NCBI GenBank assembly: GCA_023264215.1
Contig: JALQSY010000001.1
Location: 1-47,252, forward strand
Direction of reading: 5' to 3'
DNA length: 47,252 nucleotides
From: Candidatus Nanopelagicales bacterium
GTDB taxonomy: Bacteria; Actinomycetota; Actinomycetes; S36-B12
Position numbers and translations under genes: made by a program. Shown here in pieces: positions 8,787-18,613 of this stretch (the first letter of the stretch is position 1; the number at the start of each line of letters is the position of its first letter). The notes under the pieces were generated by a model. It saw only the letters and a program-made list of their open reading frames with translations, had not been told where the DNA came from and ran no database searches.

Positions 8787-8834
8787 GCGGTGAGGGTCAC
8801 CGTGCCGAAGCACGGATGCCAGGAGCGTCGGACG

Positions 8835-8869
8835 CCTGTGGACAACGGGCGCCGTTCGGCCCTGTGGAC
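8835..8869. promoter_or_regulatory. Two direct repeats of CCTGTGGAC between ssd and the HAD gene
   Basis: Nine-bp copies lie at 8835-8843 and 8861-8869, 26 bp apart, upstream of ssd. TGTGGACAA at 8837-8845 also matches the actinobacterial DnaA box (TTGTCCACA on the other strand). A third copy is in the pilin promoter region at 4082-4090. Candidate regulator site; function unknown. Confidence 0.4.
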
Positions 8870-8892
8870 GGCGCCGAGGCGCCGTCGCGCGG

Positions 8893-8898
8893 TAGCGT
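8893..8898 (+). promoter_or_regulatory. Leaderless -10 box (TAGCGT) for the HAD gene
   Basis: TAGCGT is followed by exactly 6 nt and then GTG 8905; no Shine-Dalgarno sequence is present. Confidence 0.55.
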
Positions 8899-8904
8899 GC
8901 CCGC

Positions 8905-9696
8905 GTGAGCCGGTCCGCGGCATTCTTCGACCTCGACAAGACGATCCTGGCCAAGTCCAGCGCCCTGGCCTTCGCCAGGCCGTTCTACCGCGGGGGTCTG
9001 ATCGGACGCAGCGACGTGATCCGCAGCGCCTACGCCCAGTTCATCTTCCTCGCCTCGGGAGCGGACCACGACCAGATGGAGACGATGCGCCACTACATGT
9101 CCGACCTTGTCACCGGATGGGACGTTGCGAAGGTGCGCGAGATCGTCGCGGAGACCATCGACCAGATCATCGATCCCGCGATCTACGACGAGGCGGTGGC
9201 GCTCATCGAGGAGCACCGAGCGGCCGGCCGCGACATCGTCATCATCTCATCATCAGGGACCGAGGTGGTCGAGCCCATCGGTGCACGACTCGGTGCCGAT
9301 ATCGCCGTCGGGACCCAGCTCGTCGTCGAGGACGGCAGGTACACCGGCGAGATCCTGTTCTATGCGTACGGCGAGGGCAAGGCCCAGGCGATCCGCGATC
9401 TCGCCGCCGAGCGCGACTACGACCTCGGTGATTCCTACGCCTACACCGACTCGATCACCGACCTGCCGATGCTCGACGCTGTCGGCCACCCCCACGCCGT
9501 GAACCCCGACGCGGAACTGCGTCGGATCGCGACCGAGCGCGCCTGGCCGGTCCTGGACTTCGCCCGGCCGGTGTCGATGCGAAGCCGCTTCCCCCTCGAG
9601 AAGCGGCAGGCGGTCGCCGCCGGCGCGGCCGCGGCGGCGTTCAGCGCCGTGGCTCTGGGGCTCGCGTGGTACGCCCGGCATCGGCGGATCGCATGA
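8905..9696 (+). CDS. HAD-IB family phosphatase (SerB-like)
   Basis: 263 aa from GTG 8905, apparently leaderless. HAD motifs: DLDKT with D9 and D11 (motif I), IISSSGT (motif II, about 113-119), the Lys of GEGKAQAI (motif III) and TDSITDLPML (motif IV). A C-terminal hydrophobic helix (about 237-256) plus basic tail suggests membrane attachment, common in this actinobacterial HAD-IB group (Rv3661-like). Substrate unknown; phosphoserine or a phospholipid head group are possible. Its stop overlaps the start of the FUSC gene (ATGA), so the two are co-expressed. Confidence 0.82.
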   Translation: MSRSAAFFDLDKTILAKSSALAFARPFYRGGLIGRSDVIRSAYAQFIFLASGADHDQMETMRHYMSDLVTGWDVAKVREIVAETIDQIIDPAIYDEAVALIEEHRAAGRDIVIISSSGTEVVEPIGARLGADIAVGTQLVVEDGRYTGEILFYAYGEGKAQAIRDLAAERDYDLGDSYAYTDSITDLPMLDAVGHPHAVNPDAELRRIATERAWPVLDFARPVSMRSRFPLEKRQAVAAGAAAAAFSAVALGLAWYARHRRIA

Positions 9697-10679
9697 TGGC
9701 CAAGGCATCGCGCGGTCAGCGCATCCTCCTCATCGGGATGCTCACCATCGCGCTCCTCGCACCCCCCACATTGCTGATCATCAGCGGGCAATCCGACCTG
9801 GCGTCGCTGTTCATCTACGGCGGCGCGATCGCCATGGCGGCCATCTTCTACGACCTGCGCCTGGCGGTCACCGTCAGCTTCACTGCCGGAATCGCCGGCG
9901 CCATCGCCGCGTGGGTCGGCGCCTATCCGATCCTGGGCGCCGTGTTCTTCGGCCTGCTCACCGGCGGGTGCGCCCTGACCGCTCGCCGGGGCCTGCACAG
10001 CCCGGTGCTCATGATCCCCGTCTTCATCGGCTTCGTGCTCGTCGCACCCCCACGACTACCGGATGCATCGGAGCTGACGAGCAATCTCATCGCCGGCGCC
10101 GCGCTGGCCCTCGGCGGGCTCTGGCTGACCCTGGTGGCTCGGATCCTCTTCGGACGCCCGGCCGGGGTCCCGGACCGCCAGACCTACAGCGCTCGCGCGA
10201 GCGTGGCCTACGCGCTGGTGATGGCACTCGTGCTCGGCACAGCAGCATGGGTTGTCCTCACGCACGCGAAGTTCCATCAGGGCGCGTGGCTGCTGCTCAC
10301 CCTCATCATGGTCATGCAGCCGACCCCGCACGACACAGTGACGAAGTCCCTCCAGCGACTCGGTGGAACCCTGGCCGGAGGTGCGGTCGCACTCGCCCTG
10401 ATCCTGCTGGGGCTCGGCACGCCGTACTCCTTCCTCGTCGGAGGCCTGCTGCTCTTCACGGCGTTCACCCTTCGCTTCGCCCTGAAGCGCCCCTACTGGG
10501 AGTTCGTTGCCGCGCTCACACCGGCGATCATCCTGCTCGACGCGCAAGGCGGAGACGGGATGAAAGTCGCGGAGGACCGAGTGGGATTCACCGTCATCGG
10601 CGTCGTCGTGGCTGTCAGCGTCGCCCTGGGCGTCAAGGCGCTCATCCTCTGGAAGGCGCCAGCCGACGACACCGCCTAG
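9693..10679 (+). CDS. FUSC-family (fusaric-acid-resistance-like) membrane protein
   Basis: 328 aa from ATG 9693 overlapping the HAD stop as ATGA. The protein is largely hydrophobic, with two sets of about four to five membrane helices (residues about 10-150 and 170-320) separated by a short loop, as in FUSC proteins. The segment LTLIMVMQPTPHDTVTKSLQRLGGTLAG (described here as about 196-223) matches the second FUSC repeat. Such proteins are linked to efflux of aromatic acids or small molecules, but the substrate cannot be inferred. The TAG stop also forms the first bases of the -10 box of the next gene. Confidence 0.75.
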   Translation: MMAKASRGQRILLIGMLTIALLAPPTLLIISGQSDLASLFIYGGAIAMAAIFYDLRLAVTVSFTAGIAGAIAAWVGAYPILGAVFFGLLTGGCALTARRGLHSPVLMIPVFIGFVLVAPPRLPDASELTSNLIAGAALALGGLWLTLVARILFGRPAGVPDRQTYSARASVAYALVMALVLGTAAWVVLTHAKFHQGAWLLLTLIMVMQPTPHDTVTKSLQRLGGTLAGGAVALALILLGLGTPYSFLVGGLLLFTAFTLRFALKRPYWEFVAALTPAIILLDAQGGDGMKVAEDRVGFTVIGVVVAVSVALGVKALILWKAPADDTA

Positions 10680-10682
10680 CCT
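10677..10682 (+). promoter_or_regulatory. Leaderless -10 box (TAGCCT) for the 10689 gene
   Basis: TAGCCT is followed by 6 nt and then ATG 10689. Its first three bases are the stop codon of the FUSC gene. Confidence 0.5.
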
Positions 10683-10688
10683 GCGTGC

Positions 10689-11621
10689 ATGGAGGCAGTG
10701 GGCGAGATCCTCGACCACGGACGCGATCGTGAACCGCGCGGCCGGATCGCTGGCGCGTCCGTCACCATCGTCATCGCCGGCGGCCTCGCGGTCGCCGCAC
10801 TCGCCGCGGGTCTCACGTGGTGGACCGGTCGTCCGCCGACATCGGACCGACTCGAGATCGTCGAGGCGGCTGTTCTCGCCCGCACGCCGGTCACCGTCGT
10901 GGCGGAGCCGCCGATCGGGGCCCTGGCGACGCCGGCGGGGGCCACGCTTCCGGGCATCACCGTGCGACTGCGCGTAGGCGGTGCGCCGGGTCAGGACACG
11001 CAGGTGGCCACGTCGCCCACGGACGCGATCGTCTACGTGCAAGAACAAGCCCCCACCACCATCGCCGCCGGGGCGTACGCCGAGATCGATGTCACGATCG
11101 CGCCCGTCGACTGCGCTCTCGCACGCGAAGGCACCGATCTCGACGAGGCCGGCTACCGGTGGCGTCGCGCCTTCGGCGTCGAGATCCTCGCGACCTCGGA
11201 AGGGGTGGCCGTCCCCACAGCCGACCCCGTGCAGGGCGAGTTGCGCACTGCCCTGGCGCAAGCCTGCGCCGACGCCGGGACGATGCCCGCGCTCACCGTC
11301 ACCGCCGCACGTCGTGGCGGGGAGCCGCCCCTGGAGACGATCGGGCTTGTCGTCGACGTCACCGCCGACGCGGACCGGTACGTGCTCACGCCCCTCGACG
11401 GCCCCGGCTTGCGCGGACTGGGCGCGGCGGACCGGCGCTCCGGTGACGGGATACCCCTGCTCTGGCTCGTGTCCCCCCGCGCGGAGCACAACGACGACGT
11501 CACGACCGCCTACACCCAGGTCTTCGTGGTGCGTGACGGCACCGCCTATCCCTGGATCGTCGGGACCGCGATCACCGACGACCTCCCCGAGATGACGCCG
11601 CTGACGACGTCGATCCGGTAG
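10689..11621 (+). CDS. Membrane-anchored protein of unknown function, paralog 1
   Basis: 310 aa. A short basic N-terminus, one transmembrane helix (about 23-45, ending in WW) and a large probably extracytoplasmic domain. The domain has two conserved Cys-containing segments (PVDCAL and AQACADAG), a DRYVLTPLDGPGLRG stretch and LLWLVSPR before a final beta-rich section with AYPWIVG. The whole plan is repeated in the next gene, so the two are tandem paralogs. No family is recognised and no catalytic motif is visible. Apparently leaderless from TAGCCT. Confidence 0.62.
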   Translation: MEAVGEILDHGRDREPRGRIAGASVTIVIAGGLAVAALAAGLTWWTGRPPTSDRLEIVEAAVLARTPVTVVAEPPIGALATPAGATLPGITVRLRVGGAPGQDTQVATSPTDAIVYVQEQAPTTIAAGAYAEIDVTIAPVDCALAREGTDLDEAGYRWRRAFGVEILATSEGVAVPTADPVQGELRTALAQACADAGTMPALTVTAARRGGEPPLETIGLVVDVTADADRYVLTPLDGPGLRGLGAADRRSGDGIPLLWLVSPRAEHNDDVTTAYTQVFVVRDGTAYPWIVGTAITDDLPEMTPLTTSIR

Positions 11622-11630
11622 GCGGGGCGC

Positions 11631-12557
11631 ATGGACATCCTCGACGCAGCACCGGCCGGACCGCGCGGACCTCGACTCCCGCGCACCGCGCAGCGCACGC
11701 TGGCAGCGATCGGCGCCAGCGTGATCGTCATCGCCGTGACGATCGGTGGGCTGCAGTGGTGGCAGGCCCAGTCCGAGCGCCCCGACCGGCTGGAGATCGT
11801 GAGTGCGGAGTCGGTCGGGCCCTTCGCCATCAGCGGTGACGATCTCCCGCCCGGCTGGCCCGCGGGCCTGGTCGCCGGCGCGCTCCTGCTGCGACTGGAC
11901 ATCACCGCCGATCCCCAGCGCTCGACCCTCGTCGACTCGTCGGGCGACAGCGGCGCGTACGTCGCCAGCGGGGTGAGCGGGGTGGTCGTTCCCGCCGGCG
12001 AGAGCTCGCAGATCAACGTGGTCATCACTCCGGGCGACTGCGGGGCCCTCGATACCGCGGAGCTCGCAGGACCTCTCATGGACGCCGGAGGCACTCACGT
12101 GCCGCTCGCGGCGGAATCCGCTGAGGCCCTGCGGGAGGCTCTCGCATCCCTGTGCCCCGACCCCGCGTCAGAACCTGCCATCTCGGTGCGAGGGGCCCGC
12201 ATCGATGTCTTCTTCCGCGATCGCACGCTCGTGATGCGCCTGCGGGTGACCACGCCCGCGGATCGGGTCGTCCTCCAGCCGCTGGACTCCGTGGGCTTCC
12301 GCGGTCGCGGTGAGCAGGACGCCACCATCGAGGATGGTGCGGCGACCTCGCGCCTGCGGTGGCTGGTATCCCCCGCCGAGGCGGTGGGACTGCAGGAACC
12401 CGCTGTCCGCGTGCGCGCCTTCGCCGTCGTCGCCGGACGCGCCTACCCGTGGCTGCTGGACCTGAGGGTCCCCGAGCGTGCGGCGATCCCCGCCCCGAGT
12501 CGGCCGCGCAACGACGGCGTGGACCTCGCCGAGGTCGCCCCGCGACCGATGTCCTGA
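11631..12557 (+). CDS. Membrane-anchored protein of unknown function, paralog 2
   Basis: 308 aa, starting 9 nt after paralog 1. Same architecture: basic N-terminus, one helix (about 23-44, ending in WW), then an exported domain. Shared landmarks are PDRLEIVSAES (versus SDRLEIVEAAV), the Cys in ITPGDCGALD, the Cys in ASLCPD, DRVVLQPLDSVGFRG, LRWLVSP and RAYPWLL. Outside these blocks identity is low by eye, so the duplication is old. A near-consensus TAGGCG hexamer is 6 nt before the ATG. Function unknown; a partner or dimer role in envelope assembly is only a guess. Convergent with the Fic-fold gene. Confidence 0.62.
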   Translation: MDILDAAPAGPRGPRLPRTAQRTLAAIGASVIVIAVTIGGLQWWQAQSERPDRLEIVSAESVGPFAISGDDLPPGWPAGLVAGALLLRLDITADPQRSTLVDSSGDSGAYVASGVSGVVVPAGESSQINVVITPGDCGALDTAELAGPLMDAGGTHVPLAAESAEALREALASLCPDPASEPAISVRGARIDVFFRDRTLVMRLRVTTPADRVVLQPLDSVGFRGRGEQDATIEDGAATSRLRWLVSPAEAVGLQEPAVRVRAFAVVAGRAYPWLLDLRVPERAAIPAPSRPRNDGVDLAEVAPRPMS

Positions 12558-12576
12558 GGCCCGCGGGGGCAGGTCG

Positions 12577-13353
12577 CTAGGACGACCGCGCGGCCTGCGC
12601 GCCGAACCCGATCGCAGCGGCATTCCACCGGATCCACTCGGTCACTCCGTCAGCTTCGCCTGATGCGTAGCGGCGAAGGGCCTCGACGTACGAACGCCTG
12701 CCCAGGGAGAGCATCCCCGCCTCCGGGCACGCGAGCAGGTCGGGATCGACACCGCGGCTGGCAAGGACGAGTCGGAGGCTGGCACGCGCGATGAGTCCCG
12801 ATCCCCACCGGAACGGCCTGAGGGCGAGGAGCTCGCCGTGCACGATCGCGGCGACGAGGATCGCCGGTGCGCGCGTGGGCGCAGTGAGCACATCCGCCAG
12901 GCCCACCAGCCGATCAGGGACCTCGTCGGCCGGCGGCACGGCTCCGACGTGCAGGGGATCCACGACATCGTCGCCAGCACGCGGACGCCCGAGGTGGTCG
13001 TCCTGCTCGAAGCCGCGCGCTGCGATCACATGCAGGTGGGCGAGCACCTGGAGCGGCGAGCGCAGCCAGGCATCCACCTGACCGGGCACGGATCCGGAGA
13101 TCGCCAGCGATGAGGCGACAGCACGGCCGACCGGTGAGTCGTCGACTCCCGATCGCACGAGGTCGAGGGAGAGATCGGCTCCCTCCAGGGCCGCCGAATC
13201 CCGTGCCCCGATGAGCGCTGAGGCTGCGGCGACCTCGGCGGCGCGCGCACGCACCCCGCGATCCCACAGCAGCCCATCGATCTCCGCCCGGGCGGCATCG
13301 CAGGCCTCGTCGACGCCCGGCAGTCCGGCGAGACTGGCGAGGGGATCGCTCAG
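12577..13353 (-). CDS. Fic-fold protein with degenerate catalytic motif
   Basis: 258 aa. Homology-like sequence starts at the SDPLASLAGLPGV segment, yet no ATG, GTG or TTG precedes it in frame; the best start is CTG 13353, which overlaps the upstream stop as CTGA and has a G-rich stretch about 8 nt upstream. A Fic-like core VHGELLALRPFRWGSGLIAR spans 171-190, but the canonical HxFx(D/E)GNGRxxR is degenerate: His is R179, the acidic residue is W183, Asn is S185 and Arg is L187. AMP transfer is therefore unlikely. Related actinobacterial proteins near acs show a similar change (from memory). Possibly a binding or regulatory protein. Confidence 0.68.
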   Translation of the reverse strand: MSDPLASLAGLPGVDEACDAARAEIDGLLWDRGVRARAAEVAAASALIGARDSAALEGADLSLDLVRSGVDDSPVGRAVASSLAISGSVPGQVDAWLRSPLQVLAHLHVIAARGFEQDDHLGRPRAGDDVVDPLHVGAVPPADEVPDRLVGLADVLTAPTRAPAILVAAIVHGELLALRPFRWGSGLIARASLRLVLASRGVDPDLLACPEAGMLSLGRRSYVEALRRYASGEADGVTEWIRWNAAAIGFGAQAARSS

Positions 13354-14600
13354 TAGGACTGCACCCCCTGGGCGACCAGCTGCTGCAGGACGGCCGGATC
13401 CTGGGCCTCGAGCCACGCCACGAGCTGCGCATTGGAGACGAACTGCAGGTCGGGGTACTTGGCCGAGGCGTCGAGGACGTAGCGGGTGATGGCGTTCTGG
13501 TAGGCGCCGCAGACCCAGGTGTTGAAGTGGTTGCCGAAGAAGAACGGCGCACGGTTGCCATTGTAGAGCGCGTCCGTCACCGCCATGAGCGAGTCGTACG
13601 TCGATTGCTCGATGCGATCGCATGTCGCCTGATCGGCCTGCTGCTGGCAGTCGTTCTGCGCACAGAGGAAGTTGTAGTCCATCGACAGGTTGGAGCGGTC
13701 GTAGCCGACGACCTTCATCGTCTGCAACGGGAAGTCCCAGAGCCCGTACTCGTTCTTGACCGGCCACTGCAGCATGCCGGGGTTGGAAGCGTCGTAGGTG
13801 AAGCCGTTCTCGGCGAAGATCGGGTACATCACGTCGCGCTGGCCCTCGAGGCACGGGGTACGGGCGCCCTGCATGACGCTGTGGTTGAAGGGCAGCGGCA
13901 CCGGGTCGGTGATGCCGTTATTGGCGGCCCAGTTGTCCATGAACCCGATGTCCTGGGCGAACTCGCTCTGCCACTCCGCCGGACCCCAGGAGTTGACGGC
14001 ACCGTCGTTGGGCTCGCACCAGTGACCGAGGAAGTGCGTGCCGATCTCGTGGCCTCGCTCGTAGGCCTCCTTGTAGTTGGCGATACGGCCGACGACCTCC
14101 TGCGGGTCGTCGGCGAAGCCGATGGCGCTCGAACCGGCCTCGCGCCCGGGGGTCTGGTAGAGGAACCTCTGGTCCTCCGGGAGCAGGCACAGCCCCGAGA
14201 CGAAGAACGTGAAGAAGGCGTCCACCTGCGCTGCGGTGTCGAGGTAGTGCCTCATGATGTCCAGGCTGCAGGACCCGTCGAAGGAGATCGTGACGAACTG
14301 CGGGGGCTTCTCTCCGGGAGCGAGCTTCTTCACCGGGAAGTCCGGCTGCGGGAGGTTGACCGCCGAGACGCCGCCACCTTCTCCCATGACCTCGCCGACC
14401 TCCGCGGATGCGGTCGACCCATCGGGGATGGGCTCGGCGCTCGAAGCCGCAGGGTCAGCCTCCCCCGAGGGCTCGCTCGGGGCGGGCGTGGCCGAGTCCG
14501 CCGCCGGCGTGGACGGGCTCCCGGGCAGCACCGCGCCCATGACCAGTCCCATGGCGGCTGCCAGGGCCAGGAGCAGGGGGACGAGCACGCGGGGACGCAC
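13350..14600 (-). CDS. Secreted polysaccharide-deacetylase-family protein
   Basis: 416 aa from GTG 14600, set by a GGAGG site 7-8 nt upstream. An N-terminal hydrophobic segment (about 5-25) acts as signal peptide or anchor, followed by a Ser/Pro/Ala/Glu-rich linker (to about 95). The NodB-like domain begins at VTISFDGSCS (103-112): only one Asp of the usual TFDDG is kept (D108). The metal His pair is in EIGTHFLGHW (H189, H193). C-terminal motifs include LPFNHSV, LWDFPLQ, NLSMDYNFL and GNHFNTWVCG. Probably acts on the cell envelope, but altered motif 1 leaves the activity open. Divergent from acs. Confidence 0.8.
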   Translation of the reverse strand: MRPRVLVPLLLALAAAMGLVMGAVLPGSPSTPAADSATPAPSEPSGEADPAASSAEPIPDGSTASAEVGEVMGEGGGVSAVNLPQPDFPVKKLAPGEKPPQFVTISFDGSCSLDIMRHYLDTAAQVDAFFTFFVSGLCLLPEDQRFLYQTPGREAGSSAIGFADDPQEVVGRIANYKEAYERGHEIGTHFLGHWCEPNDGAVNSWGPAEWQSEFAQDIGFMDNWAANNGITDPVPLPFNHSVMQGARTPCLEGQRDVMYPIFAENGFTYDASNPGMLQWPVKNEYGLWDFPLQTMKVVGYDRSNLSMDYNFLCAQNDCQQQADQATCDRIEQSTYDSLMAVTDALYNGNRAPFFFGNHFNTWVCGAYQNAITRYVLDASAKYPDLQFVSNAQLVAWLEAQDPAVLQQLVAQGVQSY

Positions 14601-14752
14601 CGTGATACCTCCAGGGCTATCGGTCGGGACCGACCTGACCATCCTGACGCATGAGGTGGTCAGATCGCTCCCTGTGACGCGCGGGAAGCCTCCCCGGCCC
14701 CCCACCGGCCCGACTACCGTGGGCGACATCACACGCGATCGAGGAGGACCAC

Positions 14753-16720
<1,968 letters not shown>

Positions 16721-16794
16721 GCGCTCGCGATAGGCTCGACTCGGTGAGCCGGGAAGCCTGGTCGGCACCTCGTTGACGACCCCGGAGGCCCCTC

Positions 16795-18141
16795 GTGACC
16801 ACGCCCGGTAGTGCAATGCCCGACGGCATGACGCACCAGATCTTCGATCGACCCCCGCTCGCGGAGCGGGTCTGGCTGCTGCGCGCACTGCGCGGGGAGA
16901 CGATCGGCGGCGTACTCCTGCTCGTGGCGGCCGTCGTCGCCATCGTGTGGGCCAACTCCCCCTGGGGCGACGCCTACTTCGAGCTCGGTGCCATCACGGT
17001 GGGACCGGAGGCACTCGGCCTCAACCTGTCCCTGGCTACCTGGGCGGCGGACGGCCTCCTCGCGGTGTTCTTCTTCGTCGCCGGGCTCGAACTCAAGCAC
17101 GAGCTCACGCACGGCACGCTCTCCAAGCCGGCCCAGGCCGCGGTCCCGATCGCCGCGGCCATCGGTGGCATGGTCGTGCCCGCACTCATCTTCGTCGCCA
17201 TCGTCGCGACATCCGGCGAGCCCGGTGGCCTGCGCGGCTGGGCCGTGCCGATGGCCACCGACATCGCCTTCGCCCTGGCTGTGCTCGCCGTCGTCGGCCG
17301 CATGCTCCCCGTCGCCCTGCGCGCCTTCCTCCTGACGCTGGCGGTCGTCGACGATCTCGGCGCAATCACCATCATCGCGATCTTCTACTCCAAGGGCTTC
17401 TCACTGCTGTACTTCGCGGTCGCCGTTGGCCTGCTGGCGGTCTACTGGCTGCTGCAGCGCCGACGCGTCCGCAGCCCGCTCATCTACATCCCGCTCGTCC
17501 TCGTCATCTGGTGGGCGACGCACGAGAGCGGCGTGCACGCGACCGTTGCCGGCGTCGCGCTGGCGCTCCTCACCCGCTCGAGCACCGATCCGGGCGAGAC
17601 CGAATCGCCCGTCGATCGGCTCCAGCGCATGCTCCTACCGCTCAGTGCCGGACTGTGCGTGCCGCTCTTCGCGTTCTTCGCCGCGGGCGTGGACCTGCGC
17701 AGCACCGGACTCGTCGAAGCCTTGAGCAACCCCGTGGCCATCGGCATCATGGCCGGCCTGGTCCTGGGCAAGCCCATCGGCGTCATCGCGACCGCCTGGC
17801 TCATGGCGAAGTTCACCCGCGCCAGGCTCAACCCCGCGATCGGCTGGCAGGACGTCCTCGCGGTCGGCATGCTCGCCGGCATCGGATTCACCGTCGCCCT
17901 GCTCATCACCGAGCTCGCGTACGCCACCAATGAGGGCCTGCTCGACAGCGCCAAGGTCGCGGTGTTCACGGCCTCCGTCGTATCCGCCCTGCTCGCCGCG
18001 GTCCTGCTCCTGGCCCGCAACAGGCACTACCGGCGCGAAGCGGCGGTGGAGGAGGCCGACGTCGACGGCGACGGCATCCCTGACGTCTACCAGACCGGTC
18101 AGCGCGGGGAACCCGGCACGTCGTCCGGCCAGACCCACTAG
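16795..18141 (+). CDS. nhaA: NhaA-type Na+/H+ antiporter
   Basis: 448 aa from GTG 16795, with a GGAGG site upstream. About 11-12 membrane helices. Signature sequences include FFFVAGLELKHEL, MATDIAFALAVLAVVG and LAVVDDLGAI with the paired transport aspartates D186 and D187. The C-terminal tail is hydrophilic and acidic (EEADVDGDGIPDVYQTGQ), longer than in E. coli NhaA. Exchanges Na+ for H+ across the cytoplasmic membrane. A possible ten-codon leader frame at 16744-16776 lies just upstream. The acs-nhaA order also occurs in Streptomyces, from memory. Confidence 0.95.
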   Translation: MTTPGSAMPDGMTHQIFDRPPLAERVWLLRALRGETIGGVLLLVAAVVAIVWANSPWGDAYFELGAITVGPEALGLNLSLATWAADGLLAVFFFVAGLELKHELTHGTLSKPAQAAVPIAAAIGGMVVPALIFVAIVATSGEPGGLRGWAVPMATDIAFALAVLAVVGRMLPVALRAFLLTLAVVDDLGAITIIAIFYSKGFSLLYFAVAVGLLAVYWLLQRRRVRSPLIYIPLVLVIWWATHESGVHATVAGVALALLTRSSTDPGETESPVDRLQRMLLPLSAGLCVPLFAFFAAGVDLRSTGLVEALSNPVAIGIMAGLVLGKPIGVIATAWLMAKFTRARLNPAIGWQDVLAVGMLAGIGFTVALLITELAYATNEGLLDSAKVAVFTASVVSALLAAVLLLARNRHYRREAAVEEADVDGDGIPDVYQTGQRGEPGTSSGQTH

Positions 18142-18175
18142 CCTTCGAGCGACGCGCTGAGCGAAGGAGAGGACC

Positions 18176-18607
18176 ATGCCTGACACGACTCCCGCAGGGG
18201 AGGCCTCGCTGAAGGCCCTCGTCGCCACGGCTGTCGCCGATCTCCAGCGACTCATCAAGGCCCAGATCGCACTGGCCAAGCTCGAGCTCCAGCAGAGCGG
18301 CCGCGCCGCGGGCAAGACCGGGATCTTCCTGGTCGGCGCCCTGTCGATGGCCGCGATGGGTGGCATCTTCCTCCTCGTCACCATCGCCTACGCACTGGTG
18401 GCGCTCGGCCTGCCCGTGTGGGCCGGCTTCGGCATCGTCACGCTCGTGCTCTTCCTCATCGCCGCCGTACTCGGCCTCATCGGCAAGAAGGAGTCGGCAA
18501 AGATCACGGGGCCCGATCGCACCATCGCCCAGATCGAGCAGACGAAGTCGGCGATCACGTCTGCGCTCGAGCAGTCCCCGGACTCGCGCGCATTGCCCGA
18601 GCGCTGA
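18176..18607 (+). CDS. Putative actinobacterial holin-X / phage-holin-family membrane protein
   Basis: 143 aa, ATG 18176 with GAAGGAGAGG just upstream. An amphipathic N-terminal helix (about 10-40, rich in Ala, Leu, Lys) is followed by two transmembrane helices (about 47-72 and 80-103) and a charged C-terminal tail. This is the layout of the actinobacterial Holin-X/DUF1469 family, cellular proteins despite the name. In M. tuberculosis the neighbour Rv3669 occupies the same place. Function unknown; no phage genes are nearby. Ends 6 nt before the next gene. Confidence 0.75.
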   Translation: MPDTTPAGEASLKALVATAVADLQRLIKAQIALAKLELQQSGRAAGKTGIFLVGALSMAAMGGIFLLVTIAYALVALGLPVWAGFGIVTLVLFLIAAVLGLIGKKESAKITGPDRTIAQIEQTKSAITSALEQSPDSRALPER

Positions 18608-18613
18608 CCGCAC

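Noticed and set aside
8787..8904. A replication-origin signal from the DnaA-box-like TGTGGACAA
   Set aside because: Only one exact box and no cluster, AT-rich unwinding region, dnaA or dnaN nearby.
7749..8954. Longer ssd reading starting at 8954
   Set aside because: The extra N-terminus is Arg-rich and low-complexity and would cover the HAD gene promoter; ATG 8786 gives the family-like start.
10056..12098. A 680-codon open frame on the minus strand
   Set aside because: It lies antisense to the FUSC gene and both paralogs, is rich in Arg, Gly, Asp and His with no fold-like pattern, and is expected from third-position GC bias in high-GC DNA.
18176..18607. A prophage remnant, suggested by the holin-type protein
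   Set aside because: This holin-X family is a conserved cellular protein at this locus in actinobacteria, and no other phage gene is present.
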